DNA from: Mycteria americana
Lineage: Eukaryota > Chordata > Aves > Ciconiiformes > Ciconiidae
Length of the DNA stretch: 64,000 nt
Assembly (NCBI RefSeq): GCF_035582795.1
Contig: NC_134365.1
Location: forward strand, 219,807,887 to 219,871,886
Reading direction: 5' to 3'
Positions 23,290 through 35,700 of the stretch are shown here, piece after piece (positions within the stretch are counted from its first letter, which is position 1; every line of letters starts with the position of its first letter). Under the pieces are notes generated by a model. The model searched no databases. It worked only from the letters and a program-made list of their open reading frames with translations, and had not been told where the DNA came from. The translations under genes and the position numbers were made by a program.

Positions 23290-24125
23290 AGAAGGGAGAC
23301 TGGCGGGAGGGGGGGGGAGAGGTAGGGAGAGGGGAGGCTTGGAGGCTGCAAGGGAGAGGGGAGACCCGAAGGGATGCAGGGAGAGGGGAGGCTTGGAGGC
23401 TGCAAGGGAGAGGAGAGGAGAGAAGAGACCCGGGGGGATGCAGGGAGAGGGGAGGCTTGGAGGCTGCAAGGGAGAGGGGAGACCCGGGGGGATGCAGGGA
23501 GAGGGGAGGCTTGGAGGCTGCAAGGGAGAGGGGAGACCCGGAGGGATGCAGGGAGAGGGGAGGCTTGGAGGCTGCAAGGGAGAGGGGAGATGCGAGGGGG
23601 TGCAGGGAGAGGGGAGACCCAGAGGGATGCAGGGAGAGGGGAGGTTTGGAGGCTGCAAGGGAGAGGGGAGACCCCGGGGGGATGCAGGGAGAGGGGAGAT
23701 GCGAGGGGGTGCAGGGAGAGAGGAGACTCAGAGGCTGCATTAGGGACCTGAGCCCCGGTGGGGTGCAGGAGAGAGGGGGGACCCAAGGGCTGCAAGGGAG
23801 AAGGAGACCCAGAGGGTGTAGAGAGACCTGAGACCGATGCGCTGCAGTGGGGAGTGGAGAGCCAAGAGCTACAAAAGAGACTGGAGACTCCGGGGACTGA
23901 AGTGAGAGGGGAGACCCAGGAGATAAAAGGTAGAGGGGAGATGGAGAAGGGTATAGGGACACCTAAGATCTGGGGGCTGCAAGGGTGAAGGGACATGCAG
24001 GGGGCTGCAACGGAGAGAGGAGCCCGGGAGGCTGCAGAGTAGTGGGGACACCCAGGGGTTGCAATGGAGAAGGGAGATGCAGCAGGCTGGAAGAGAGAGG
24101 GGAGACTTGGGAGCTGCAAGCAGCC
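23290..24125 (+). repeat. 27/54-bp G-rich minisatellite in intron 1
   Basis: The core (23,335 to about 23,750) is built of 27-bp units that alternate in two types, one starting AGGCTTGGAGGCTGCAAGGG and one starting AGACCCGGAGGGATGCAGGG. Each ends in GAGAGGGG, so the higher-order unit is 54 bp. Downstream to about 24,125 the 27-bp period continues, but the units diverge steadily. Because 27 is a multiple of 3, several frames stay open. Those open frames (for example minus 22,719-24,119) are repeat artefacts. The plus strand is strongly purine-rich and G-rich. Confidence 0.95.
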
Positions 24126-26527
24126 CCACCACCCCTCGTTCCCTGTCCCTGCTCCCCATCCTCACTGCAGGTCATCTGGGGATGCGCTACCCCTGAACCA
24201 GGCGACCGTGCTGCTGGGGAGAGCTACGGGCTGGCAGCAGGGTCAAGTGTATGTCTTTCCTTCTTGGGTGGGAAAGTTGGGAAAATGTGAGATGGCTACT
24301 CACACGTTTATATATAGTTCATACTGCCTATTCCCATCCCCGGGACTGGACTCTTGGAGGTGTCGGATGGGAGCGTTTTCTGCGTGCAAGAGTGGGGCTG
24401 GCTGCAAACAGCCTCGGGGTGAAGAGAAAAGAGAGCTTTGAGTTAAAAACGGCTCCGGTTTTTAGGAGTCCGCAGGCCACTTGCTGCTGGTTTGATCAGT
24501 GACCCAGAGCTCTCCAGAGCTGTAAACATCACGTCTGCCCCGAAGAGTCTCCCTCCCTCCCCTCCCCTTGCAAATTCCTCTTGCAAACGTAACCTGTGCT
24601 GGACTGAGTGGAAAAAGGCGTTATTACCTCCCCAAATAACAGGGGTGCGATTGCAGGCCAAGCTTGCAGCTCTCGGGGTGGGTATGGCGGGGGTTAGATC
24701 ATTTCTATTCCTCCGTGGCGGGGGGGGACCCAAACTGTGACTTTTTCAAGGCAGGGGGGCAAAGCAGAGGATGATGTTGGCTGGTTAGAGTTAGCGAGAA
24801 GGTTTTAGACCGTCTGAAACATTTTACACCCGGCTCTTGTGTTGTTCAGCAGTTCACAGGAGGGAGATAAGGGGTCTGAAATATCTAAATGGACACTAAA
24901 AGGCATGGACAGGATTAAGGGTTGAAGGTTTCCAGTGTGCTCATGGAGGGGTGGGAAGAAAAGAGCTTCCAAAGATGAAAAGATACAGAAATACCCTGAA
25001 ACAAGAAGTATGTCTGGATGCTCGTGGGAGCACTGCCTTCAAGGGACACATCAAACCCAAACCCGAGCGGGCATTAAAGAAAAACAACCCATGGCGATGA
25101 AATCCTGCCTCCCTTGTAGTCAGTCAGAGTTCTGTCTCGGACTTCAAGGGAGCCGGGAACTCGCCCCTAGAGGTTATTAAAATCCTTTATAATAACAGCA
25201 CTTCTCTAGTAACCCTTTACACCAGGCGCTGGGATTGGGATAGCCAAAAAGCAGCCTGAATGGAAAAATACACTGCAGATGGCAGAGAAAACACCCAGAA
25301 ATATTCCTTCCCCGCCGAACGAAATGCTCCCCAAATGGGGGTATCGAGGCAGAAAGCTGCAGCGGGGACAAATCCAGAGCTGGGGGTCAGGTGGGATGTG
25401 CTTTTCCCAGGGTAAGGGGTTCCCCGAAGTGATGCCGACTGCTCCAGCCGTTCCCGGTCGCATCCCAAACCCCTTCGAGGGGGCGGCGTGGGAGGATGCG
25501 CGGTCACGGCTCGGGGATGCCAGAGTGCCATGGCATGGGCTGTGAGACTGAGGTGCAATGAGGTGCAATGTGGCGGGCAGGTTTTTCTGTTTATTTTATT
25601 ATTGGCTTTCTTGTGGGGTGGGAAATCACTGCAAAGACCACAAAGAGCAGCCCGGAGCAGTGTCTGAAGTGAATAACTGTAGGGAAACACATTTACTGCT
25701 ATTAGTACCACTGCTAAAATAAGCAAGCCATGCCCCGGAGACAGAGAGGACCCCTCTAAGAATTTAAGTCCTGCACCTGGTTTGTTTATTTGTTTGGACT
25801 AAAGAAGGGAAAAACAACAACAACAAAAAAGCGGGGGGATCCCTGAGAGCTTTTGTCTCCTCCTGGCTGCTCCCCGGAGACAGAAATGTGATTTTATGTT
25901 TACAAAGTTGCAGCCCTTTCCGTGAGCTCCAGGTGCCCGAGGACTTGGAAGAAGTGAGAGGCAGAGTTAATGAGGTGAGAAGGAAAGCAGAAAGGAAAGA
26001 GCAAAATACATTTGTTGTAACAGATCAGACCGAAACATCTGCAGGGCATGGGCACCTGCGTGAAGTCGGGAAATGCAGTTTTTATAATTTGTCTTCTCTG
26101 CAGAAAAAGGAGGGGGGGAAGAAATCTGGAGAGAAGGAAGGGAGAGATGAATAGCTGAAGATGTGGGCTCGTCTGAAGATTTATCTTTTTTTTTTTTTCC
26201 TTCTTCCCGAGCAGTTACACAAACCTTTTAGAGAGGGGGGGGGGAAGTGAAGCAGCGAATGAAGTCTTGCCATGTGCAGGGTTAAATGGAAACACACAAT
26301 CAGACCATAACTCAGGGTGTAATTCAAGCCATACGGTTTGTCTGTCTGTTGACTCAAAAGGTTGTATCAAGGCTTGGCGAGGGAGGGGACTGAGAGGGGA
26401 TAATCCAAACTTTTTCGTGATTCATAAACCACTCCTTTGCAATTTGGATAATAGATCTCTCTCTCGCGACGACTCGCTGAATTTCAGAGTTAACCGTAGC
26501 TCGTGCTCTTTCTTTCTCTCCTTTCAG

Positions 26528-26654
26528 GTTGTTCATCTCCAAGGAGGAGCAACACCCAAACTGCAGGGAAATACGTTGTGCAGAAAATTAGGAAGACTCC
26601 TTTTTTTCTTTGGAGAAGCTGATTTCCTTCAGCAAGTGTGGGACGGTGGAGAAA
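26528..26654 (+). other. WNT11: WNT11 5' UTR part of exon 2
   Basis: It starts after the acceptor TTTCAG (preceded by a long CT tract from about 26,505) and runs to the base before the start codon. No upstream ATG occurs. The start context is GAAAATGA, with A at -3, which is adequate. Confidence 0.7.
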
Positions 26655-26737
26655 ATGAAGCCAAGTCCACGATTTTTCTTAGCTGGTTTTCTGTCTTTGA
26701 TTCTGCAGACGGGGATTTGCTATGGGATAAAATGGAT
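26655..26737 (+). CDS. WNT11: WNT11 coding exon 1 (signal peptide)
   Basis: 83 coding nt from ATG to the donor GAT|GTAAGT, ending in phase 2. It encodes residues 1-27 and two bases of codon 28: a basic start (MKPSPR), a hydrophobic core ([12 protein letters not shown]) and the WNT11-typical TGICYGIKW. Signal peptidase probably cuts close to G24. The longer overlapping plus frame at 26,267-26,821 is a shadow. A 9.2-kb intron follows. Confidence 0.95.
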
Positions 26738-29700
26738 GTAAGTACCTGGCTATCTCTGTGCATTTTTAAAGTCTTTGTAGGCATTGCTGGTCTGTTACCT
26801 GTTTTTGCAACTGCTATTTGAAGAACACTGTAAAGCCATTTAAAGAGCAGCAAACGCTGCATTTCTCCGGGCATTCATTGATTTCAAGTGTGTGTACTAG
26901 GGGCTTGTGCTAACAATATGTCTCCATCTTCTTTCCAAAATATGCATGATTTAGGCTCGCTTTTTCTTCTCCTCATTGATACCAAAGGAAAGGCACACAC
27001 TTGAACGCTCACATGAGCCACTTAATGAAGTTTCTAGCGTTAGTTCCTGCCATGCTGGGAAACTCTCCCAGCGGGACCACTGGTCGTGCTGAGTAGGAGC
27101 TGAGAGCAGTAGGGACGGCAGCTGAGATAATGCCGCCAATCTCCAACCACAGGGGATGCCTGACAGATAACATGGGTTTTTTGTGGACCTTTTAACCTTT
27201 GGATTTCGTGAAGGGTGTTAAAAATGAGGGCGGGGGGGGGGGGGAGGAGGGTGAAGAAATACCAGGGAATGTGGTCAAGTCTGGATCGAGTTTCATCGGA
27301 GGTAATGTCACTGCAAACAAAGTGAAAATATCACTATCTCATTGCTTTGCTTAAGCAAGCAATCAATTAGTTGCTTACTCCAAAATAAACAAACAAACCC
27401 CTCCAACACCCATCTGGTTTCACGTCCTTGATGAGTGATCTGTCTTTTCTACTCGGGTTTGAAGCTGTGCACAAAATAAATAAGGGGATGTGGGCTAGCC
27501 TCAAATGAGCACCTTCCGTAAAAGAAAAGGCACAATAAAATGCAATGCCAGGAAGAGTCTGTTGTGTAGGGTATAGTGTGTCGAGGTAAGGATCTTGGGG
27601 TTAGGTGGGGAAACTGAGACAAAAGGTTCCTGTTTTGTTCCTCCTTCTGTGCTATGTCTAATTCCCATTCCACTGTCCCCGTTATTGTCAGTCGAGGCTC
27701 TCCCCATGCCACCTTTTATAAAAGCTCTCTTAAATTTGGACATCTCCAAGTTAGATGTCTTGTTGGAGCCAGTGTTTTCACTGCCCTGCATGCAGTCATG
27801 GGAAAGAGGACCTTCCAGATGGGGATTCACCCTCTGCAAAGAGAGACATCCAACACAAATGTCAAGAGATGTCCTCTGGAGATGCCGTGGACTGCAGGGA
27901 GCTGATTGAGACCACACATCCACCTTTTATGTGCATAAAGAGAAGCAGGGTGAATCCCTCCATAGGGTGTTTAAATGCATATGGTCAGGTGAGAGGAATA
28001 GTCACCTACTTTAGGGCATTAAAATGTGCTGTCTCCATACTCTAACGACCACCTTGGAAGCAGAGAAGAGTCAGGATCTGATTTGCTCTTCACCACCGTG
28101 GCTTTACACCTTGTAGCAGTCACCGCAGCTAAATTACATAGCCCAGCTATTTCTTTCTGCCAGCTTCCTCAGGTATTTAGGCTCTCAGCTCTGCATATAA
28201 CCAGCACCTTGCACAAAGGTGGGCATCTCCTCTCTGCAGGATATTTAACAGCATGTCCATGGGCTGGCAGAGCCTGGACTCGTTTGCAACCTTTATTTCT
28301 GTGCAGCACAGAAATAACACTGTTTTGTGGTACCCTGATTCAGCAGGGCATCTATGTACAGACCCATAACTGAGTGGTGGGGCTTGCTTATATGCTTGGC
28401 ATTAGGGTCTCGCTTAAGCAAAGTGCTAAATCCAGAACGAAGGGCCTGGGTTCCTCTGAAGGGCAGGGGCAAGATGAGCTTCAGAGGGAACCTGATAGGG
28501 CGTTGACAAGCCGTAGACATGAAAAAAGGCTGGGAGGCAGGGCAAGGTCCTTATAGCTTTGCTGGCGACAGCAGCCTTTTCGGCTGGTAAGTGGTTAAGC
28601 TGCGAGGGTTGCTTTTGGGGATGGGGTTGGGGTGGGTGGGGGTAGCTGGAGGAAAGACGATGTTGCCGCTCCTCCCCTTCCCAGCAGACACATCCCCCCT
28701 ATCGAAAAGTGAACGGGGAAGATGAAAGCTGGGATTAAAGTGGCATTTGAAGCATGAACTGCATCCAGATGCGCCGTGGGGCTCCCCTCACACCTGTTTG
28801 AAACCTGGCGGGGTCCTGCACTCCCTGTCCTAGGGCACTTCATGCAACTGGGATGCTGCCAGCTGGGATTTCACAAAATTGTTTGGGGTTTGGTGTTTTT
28901 TTTTTTTTAATTTGCAGTTTCCTCTCCCTTTCCCACCCTTGTTTTTCTATGGAAACAGGCCAATTTCCCTCCCCCTCCCCATCACTCTCTTTCCCCTGCT
29001 GCAGTGGTGCTACCATCCTTGGGGCTAGGGGACCGTCCCTGGACATCGCGTGGGTAAACTCGTGGTGAATGGAGATCAATGCTACCGAATACCGAGTAAT
29101 ACCTCGGAGTTGCAATCCCAGCCCTGGACTCACGTGCTGGGTGCTGTACAACCAAAACCCTACCCCTTCCCTCTCATGCTCGTAGAAAGAGAGGGAGGGG
29201 AAAAAAAAGGACGGGATGAAGAGGGAGGAAAGTGCTATGAGATGTTTTCAGTCGTGGGCTTGTCTCAGCGGTCTGCTTGCTGCGCCGTTGTTGTAGGCAC
29301 GGTGCCAGAGGCGAGCTTCAAAGAGGATTTGGGAGGGGAGGGGGAAGATAAGGCGGTGGGTCTTGCCAGCCTGGCGGGCTGGGTTTGCAAGCCTGAGGAA
29401 GAGGGAGCGACTGATATGAAAGGCGATAGGAAATTCAATTTTGATTCAGTGCGTGATGTAATTGCAGGGGGAGGGGGAGAAGAAAAACACACTTTTCAGC
29501 TGTTTAGGACTTCCCTGTAACACGAATATCCCCTGTAAATTAGTAAAAGCAAGGAGAAGGTAAAAGGGAGCTATTTGTTTTATTTTATTTGGCTTATTTT
29601 TACGAGTTCTGTGGTCCAGATCCTCAGCTGTTGTAAATCGGCACCGTGCCCTTCCCTGCCGCGGAGGAGCGCACCGCCAAGCATCCAGCGCGGTGCGTGG

Positions 29701-32700
29701 ATGGTCAGCATCTCATAAACCTGCTCTTGCTGTTGGAGAAATTTCATATTTTGGCCTCTTACATCCGAGCTCCTGGGAGCTACTTGGGTGTTAAGTCAGG
29801 GTACAGACAGATCGCGGAGAGGCAGCCTTTCCATTCAATGCGTATGAGCACCTGCGTCTCATTTTTGCACGCTGCTTTTTGGAAACACTTTCCTATCCTT
29901 AGAGCAGGGTTTTTTTTTGCATTGCTTTGTGGTCCTCAGTGCTTGTTTTGCATCACAGTGGCTGGGGAGGTGAGGCAGCCATCGTTTCCAGTGGGAGATG
30001 TCTTATGGCCAATGCATGTAGGAACTCTATCGCGTTATCCATCTCCTTTTGCACCCCCTTTAGCTTTCCTAGGAGGGCTCGGGTTTGGCCAAGCAGGTTG
30101 CTGAAGCGACTTGTTTCGGTAGAGCTGAAAAATAGATGAGCACTAGAGGGAGCTGCAGCCAGATGTGCACGCCGTAGAGGTCTGCAGCTGTTGGGATCTC
30201 CAGGCACAGGGTGGCTTTCGAGGCACTTCTGCCTCCCCGAGGGTTGACATCTCCTCTGCCCAGGCGCCAAGACACAGGTCAGACTGTCCCTCTGTGTTGA
30301 GTGTCACCTTCAACGCAAGAGTGGTTGTAAAGAAGCCAAATGCAGCAAGTGGGGTTTTTTTGCATGGCTTGCAGGATCAGCCCATGACAGCAAGTGGTGG
30401 CATTAGGAATCCCATCATTTTTAGGTGAGGCTTGGTCACTTTGGGAAGTCCCTGCCTGTCCCTGTTGTGGTGGCCTGGACACGCCCCATGTCCTCTGGAG
30501 CCATCCCTAGCTGAGCACCGTTCCCAGCTACAAGGTCAGCTTTGCTGCACAATTCCCATGGTTAAATCACAGCCCTTCAGGAGCAAAAGGTGGCTCAGCC
30601 GTGCATTTCAGTGAACCCGGGATGTCCCCCAGCTCACCGACCTCAAGCAGCACTGCAGCCTTTCTGCAGCCAGCAGAAAGCAGGGGAGAAAATGGAAAGA
30701 TTTTTGTGCTTCCTGGCAGCTCCTGCTTCTCTCCTTCAACTGGGTTGGGAGTGGGGACACAGGGCACGGGCGCCTGCGAGGAGACCGTCTGCCTGGCAAG
30801 GGGGCTGCTAGATGAGCTGCTGTGAAAGGACTGCAGGACAGGGATGGTGGGAGGGGAGCGGGCTGGGGGTGAGGAGAAGGGGGGACAGAACGGCTTTGAA
30901 GTTTGCTCTTCGCTCCGTAGGCAGCTCGGGAAAACTTGACAAAGCTCCACGGCCTTCCTCGGCACTCGGTGAGCCAACTCGCTGCTGGCATTGACTTCAG
31001 TCAAGCCTGGGCTGGAAGTCAATGGCCTTGTGCCCACTACTGCCAGCGCTGGATTTGGCACCGTATCTGAAAGCAGCTCTTATTTTAAGCTTTTACTTCA
31101 GGGTTGGGTTTTTTCCCCCACTCCTCGCCCTCTTCTTCCTCTTTATTTCTTTTTTTTTTTTTTTTTTCTATATAAATCCTGCTTCTCTGTTTTGAAAAGG
31201 CTTTGCAGAACCACTGAAAGCATTTACCAGGGGATGTGGTGGCTTTCCCAGCACTTGTGGTTCCCCAGGCTTGGACTGATGCAGGGCAAGGTGGCAGGGG
31301 CATGGGCTGCCTCTGGCTACCATGAGCTTAGACAAGGTTATTGTAATAGTCCTGTGAGCCTCTTCCAGTGGAAAACCCGAGAGAATGAGGCTCCTGAAGA
31401 TAAAAACCTTCAATGAGATTGAATGCAAAAAACCCCCAATCACTGCCTCTCTTTATTAAAGTTTACTGTGCACGTCACTCTCCACAGCCGTGTAATTTTG
31501 TCTAAATCTTCTTGTTTCGCCCAAATCCCTGGAAGATTAAGGGTTTTAAGAATAGGCATAAAAATGAGAGTGCCTTCACAGAAAGCAAAGCAGACAATTT
31601 GGAGCAGAAGTTCATGGTTTCACCAACAGTCCCTCTGTGAGACCTTCTTGGGTCACATCACACAAGGGACGATGGGGAGATGCCCTCCAGAGAGACCCCA
31701 CATCAGAAAGAGAGGAGACCCTTCCACCCTTTAAAAGAGTTTTAAAGGGCACCAATGCTGCACTGCTCAATTCAAGGAGTTTTTCTCCTTTTGGCTTTAC
31801 CAAGAGCAGTGTCCTATGCACAGTGGTCCTTGTAAACCAAACCGTGTATGGCTTTCATTGATGTCTGCTCAGATCTGAAGGTACTTCTCCAAAGCTGCTG
31901 CTCCTATGAATAGTCTTCTCATGGAGCCCAGACCTGCAGGAATGGGCCCATACCTCTCAAAGGACCTAACACTGTAGAGTATTCATGTTTTCAAATGAAT
32001 TTATTAACTGCCTGAGATAATTAAAAGAGTAAACGAAAGTCATGATCCATCCATGCATCATATTTCCTCTGTAATTACGTTTATGGTTTTCTGTCAGTAT
32101 CCATAACTTCAATTGAAAGCCCTGCTATGCTATATATAAAGCAGGAGATGTTTGGTTTGGGGCCTGTTTATTTAAAGGGATGGGTCAAATATGTATATTT
32201 TTTAAGAAAAACAACCACCTCTCAGTTGTCCTCAGCTTTCTGGAGAATGAAAGATGGGGCAGGAGAGAGGAGAGCACGACGTTAGCAGGAGGGAACAGTG
32301 AAAAGCAGCATTTATCAGATGGCAGCAGGTAAAATCCCCATGTTGCCTGTTTTAAGGTGATACCCACATGCTGCTTCTTGGATGAAGGGTGTGAGTCCAA
32401 AGAAAGATGTTTATCAGGGATTTTTTTTACCAGATTGAGGACTAAAGGTTGTTCTTCCCTGAGGGCTGCTTTATTCAGGCTGGCTGTTTCCCCTCCCAGT
32501 GCTGGTGGTCAACAGAGACTGGGTGCAGATAGGATAGAGACCCACCACCAAATCCCACAATGGACAAGACTCTTCTGGGGGAAGGTGATTTCCTTTCCAC
32601 TGCCCCACGAATGGACTTTGTTCCCCAACAATGTCCTTTGCAGGCGGTGGGCATGCCTCCCTGGTGCTGCCAGAATTTGGGGAGCAAGGGAGGATTGGTG

Positions 32701-35700
32701 CCTTTCCGTGGGGAGGGTTTAAAGCCACAAGGGGTGGAGAAGGCATTTCTGAATGTAGGACAGAGACTGAGAAACCTGGGCTGTCAGGGCATGGACTAGA
32801 TGACCTAATAGGCCTCTCACATTCCTGATCTGTGATTTATAAATGCACTTTTCGGTCTCGGCAAGCGACTCCAGTAACTGTGAGTTTTCTTTTCCATCTC
32901 CATTACCCTTTACTTTTTCCTCCCGACGTTTGGAGATGTTTCCAATTATAGGTTCTCACAAGCAAAGGCATGAAGTTCGGGCCTGGGAGATGTTCAGAAA
33001 ACACCTTCCTGCGTCTTGCATTTTTATTCTTGGCGGGCTCCCTGGAGCTCAGCTCATTCAACGAGAAACAGCCATTGCTGCCATTTACCGAGTTCTCCCC
33101 AATGGGGCCATGGTCGTTCCTCTCTTGACTGTCTGGCAGACATTTTTCCCTCTTCCACACAGTGAATTTCTTTCTTGTTGCATTATAAATCTCTTTCTCT
33201 AATGGTGATCATTTCAGGCCATCTGTAACAACATGGTCTCATTGTATCACATCCCCTTTTTTCACAATGGGGATGAGTTTCAGTTGGAATTCAACTCTCA
33301 TCCCAACTTGTAGGTGGTCATTTCTGCTGTTCCTGACTTGTCTGTAATGGTGAGATGCAGATGCCTCAATGTAGGCTTCCTGGTCCTTTAAAGATGCCGA
33401 AGACCTCTATACAGAATTAGAAAATGTAGGGCAGGACCTAGGAGATATATGCATCCTTCTCAAGGGCCAGGTGAAACACCCCAAGGCCTCTAAAATGTCG
33501 CTTCGCACCCCTGATTAGAAAACTGAGCTGGTGCCCCATAGTACAGCATCTGTCAGAGACCTGGAGCATTACTCATTTGCCTGAAGCTCAGGCTGTGAAG
33601 CTCTCTCATTTCATCTGCCTCACTCTGCCTGCTTATTTTGCTGCTGGGACATACTGTGCTGGAGTATTTATCATTTTTACTCTATTAGTGACGAGCTGCT
33701 TTGGCCTCTTGCCTGATTTGCATTTCAGCTCATTCCTGAGAGTTGCTGATAGGCTTTCTGGGATAAGTTTTCACAGGTTTCTGGTGCCAAGTGCTAGGGG
33801 TTGGACTCATCTCACCCGGCTCTGTGCTTATACAGTCCAGATGTCTGCATCCGAGCTCGGTACCTGGGTTCCCTCTATAGTCAGAGCAGAAAATGAGCAC
33901 TTCTAGGCCATGAGTCATCTCATCCTACTGTAGATTTTAAAAGCACATCAGGCTAATTACTCCCTAGACATGGCTTTTTCTTTCCATGGGCTGAAGAAGG
34001 ACCCTGAAGGACTACCATGAGGCCCACACTGCAGAGGTTTGCAGTCATGAGATTCGTACTGTCCCAAGACTCATGCCTCTACCTTCAAGAACGTGATATA
34101 TCTGAGATACGTGAGCATGCAGAATATCACCAACAGGCTTTGTCTCCACCAGCACAGGTCCAACACTGATTCACATCTAAGGCAGGATGAGTGGCCTTCT
34201 GGAGGTGTCCCTCTCCAGACAGTGAGCATTGCATGAGCAACAGTGTGCAAGGGACCAAAATGAACTACAGGGCAGAATTTCTGACAATTAAATACTCCAC
34301 CTTTTCCTTTCCCTTGAAACTCACTGGCCAAAACTTCTGTTCGCTGTATATTTAATGGACCTTTTTAAATATATGTATGATGTATATATTTACATAGCTA
34401 GCAGAGTGGTGGTTTCCCTTCCAAGTTTGCCACTGATTATCTAGTGCCAGAAATGCCAAACTCCAGCCACCTGGGAATTTGTCAGTGCAGACCTACTCAG
34501 CCCTCGCAAGGATCGTAGCTTTTCCCTGCTGGAAGAGCGGTTGGGGTTAGCAGTTATGCGCAGCCCAGAGAGAGCTCCAACATACACAGCAGCTGGTTCA
34601 AGCCACCCTTGAGGGAGCTGGTGGAACAGAGACGTGTTTTCCTAAAAACCAGAGATCAGAGCTAATACCCCCAATCTTGGTTAGGGCTCAATTTTAGCTC
34701 TGTTTCCATCTCATTTAACTTCTGAAGGACATGGATGTTACAGTAATAAAGTGAAATGCACCCAGAAATGTGTCTGCTAATAAGCCAAACTAACCAAGAT
34801 GGCTTAGGATGAAACTGAAAGGCAACACATTTAACAAGGCGAGAAGGAAATATGTGTTAAGGCAGTTGTGTTGCCAGGATCAGATGCCAGTTACTGATGC
34901 AGCCAGCTAGAAAGTTGTTTTATGGGAATGAATAACATTTATGACTACCCTAAGCAGGTCATAAAGATACAAAGAGAGTTACACACCAGGCTTCTGCTGA
35001 TCGCTGTGGGGGCTTGGGGAAGAAGAGCACAGCCCTGTACTATGCATGGCAGCATTTGCTTTTTTCTTTTTTACCTGGAAATGTTGGCAATCACACACTA
35101 GAAGAACTGATGGGGTCTTTGGGGTGTTGTTGGTTTCTTCCATGGTAATATACATGCTGGTGCTAGTGGATCCCTTCTCAGTTTTGACCATGGTACTCTC
35201 TCTGCACATACTCTCATCGTGTTTCTGCACTACGATTTTGGAGACTAGAGAAACAGACTTATCTATGTGCAACAGTGATGGAATTGGGGGAGGCCCTTGG
35301 TGTTAACTCTAAGGGAAAGCATCTGTTTTGCAAACTTGGTGGCTTTTCCCTAGGCCTTGCAGGGGATTTTCTCCATAATTAATTACATGACATTTAGCAT
35401 AATCCTTAGAGAGTGTGTGAGACAGATGCTGAATGCAAAACACTGATAACACCAATTTCACTTTTTTTTTTTTCCTGAATACCAGAGTCTTGGAAGATCC
35501 AGCTTTCTGTTATCATGGAAATGATGGGTCATTTTTCACTCTGTTGGGAGGTCCGTCCTCTTCATTCTTCAGCAAAAAACCTTCCCATAAGGATTTACAC
35601 ATTCAGTCAACTTGGCATATGCCCCAGGAGCTTTGTCCAAGGCTCCCCTAGATGATGGAGAGAAACGCACACTTCTAGAGGGTGTTTCTTCCCACCTGCC

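Larger units (their letters stand above)
22730..23330 (+). promoter_or_regulatory. WNT11: CpG island over WNT11 promoter
   Basis: Base composition jumps to very high G+C with many CpG dinucleotides from about 22,730, in contrast to AT-rich flanks. The island contains the predicted TATA box, start site and first exon of WNT11 and fades into the G-rich minisatellite of intron 1. CpG-island promoters are usual for developmental regulators. Confidence 0.85.
23133..26527 (+). other. WNT11: WNT11 intron 1 (5' UTR intron)
   Basis: A 3.4-kb intron between the predicted first exon and the ATG exon. The donor is GTAAGC and the acceptor is a pyrimidine tract ending TTTCAG at 26,522-26,527. The first kilobase is a G-rich minisatellite and the rest is ordinary sequence with short G-runs (24,720-24,727; 26,236-26,246) and a T-run (about 26,187-26,200). 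No other exon is supported. Confidence 0.6.

Noticed and set aside
23214..23831. Plus-strand 205-codon frame in the minisatellite
   Set aside because: Same repeat artefact; it lies inside predicted intron 1.
22719..24119. Minus-strand 466-codon frame (and overlapping 312- and 220-codon frames) across promoter and minisatellite
   Set aside because: The 27-bp repeat is a multiple of three, so a unit without stops stays open in several frames. It covers the CpG-island promoter and shows no domain or conserved start.
26267..26821. 184-codon plus frame overlapping the WNT11 start exon
   Set aside because: It is in another frame, crosses the splice acceptor and donor, and has no similarity to Wnt proteins.
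28788..28795. T-box-like word TCACACCT in intron 2 (others at 9541 and 49,260)
   Set aside because: T-box factors do regulate Wnt11, but an 8-base word is expected about twice by chance in this window, and these sites are scattered.
34586..34612. tRNA-like TTCAAGCC word near 34,590
   Set aside because: No matching A box or cloverleaf stems around it.
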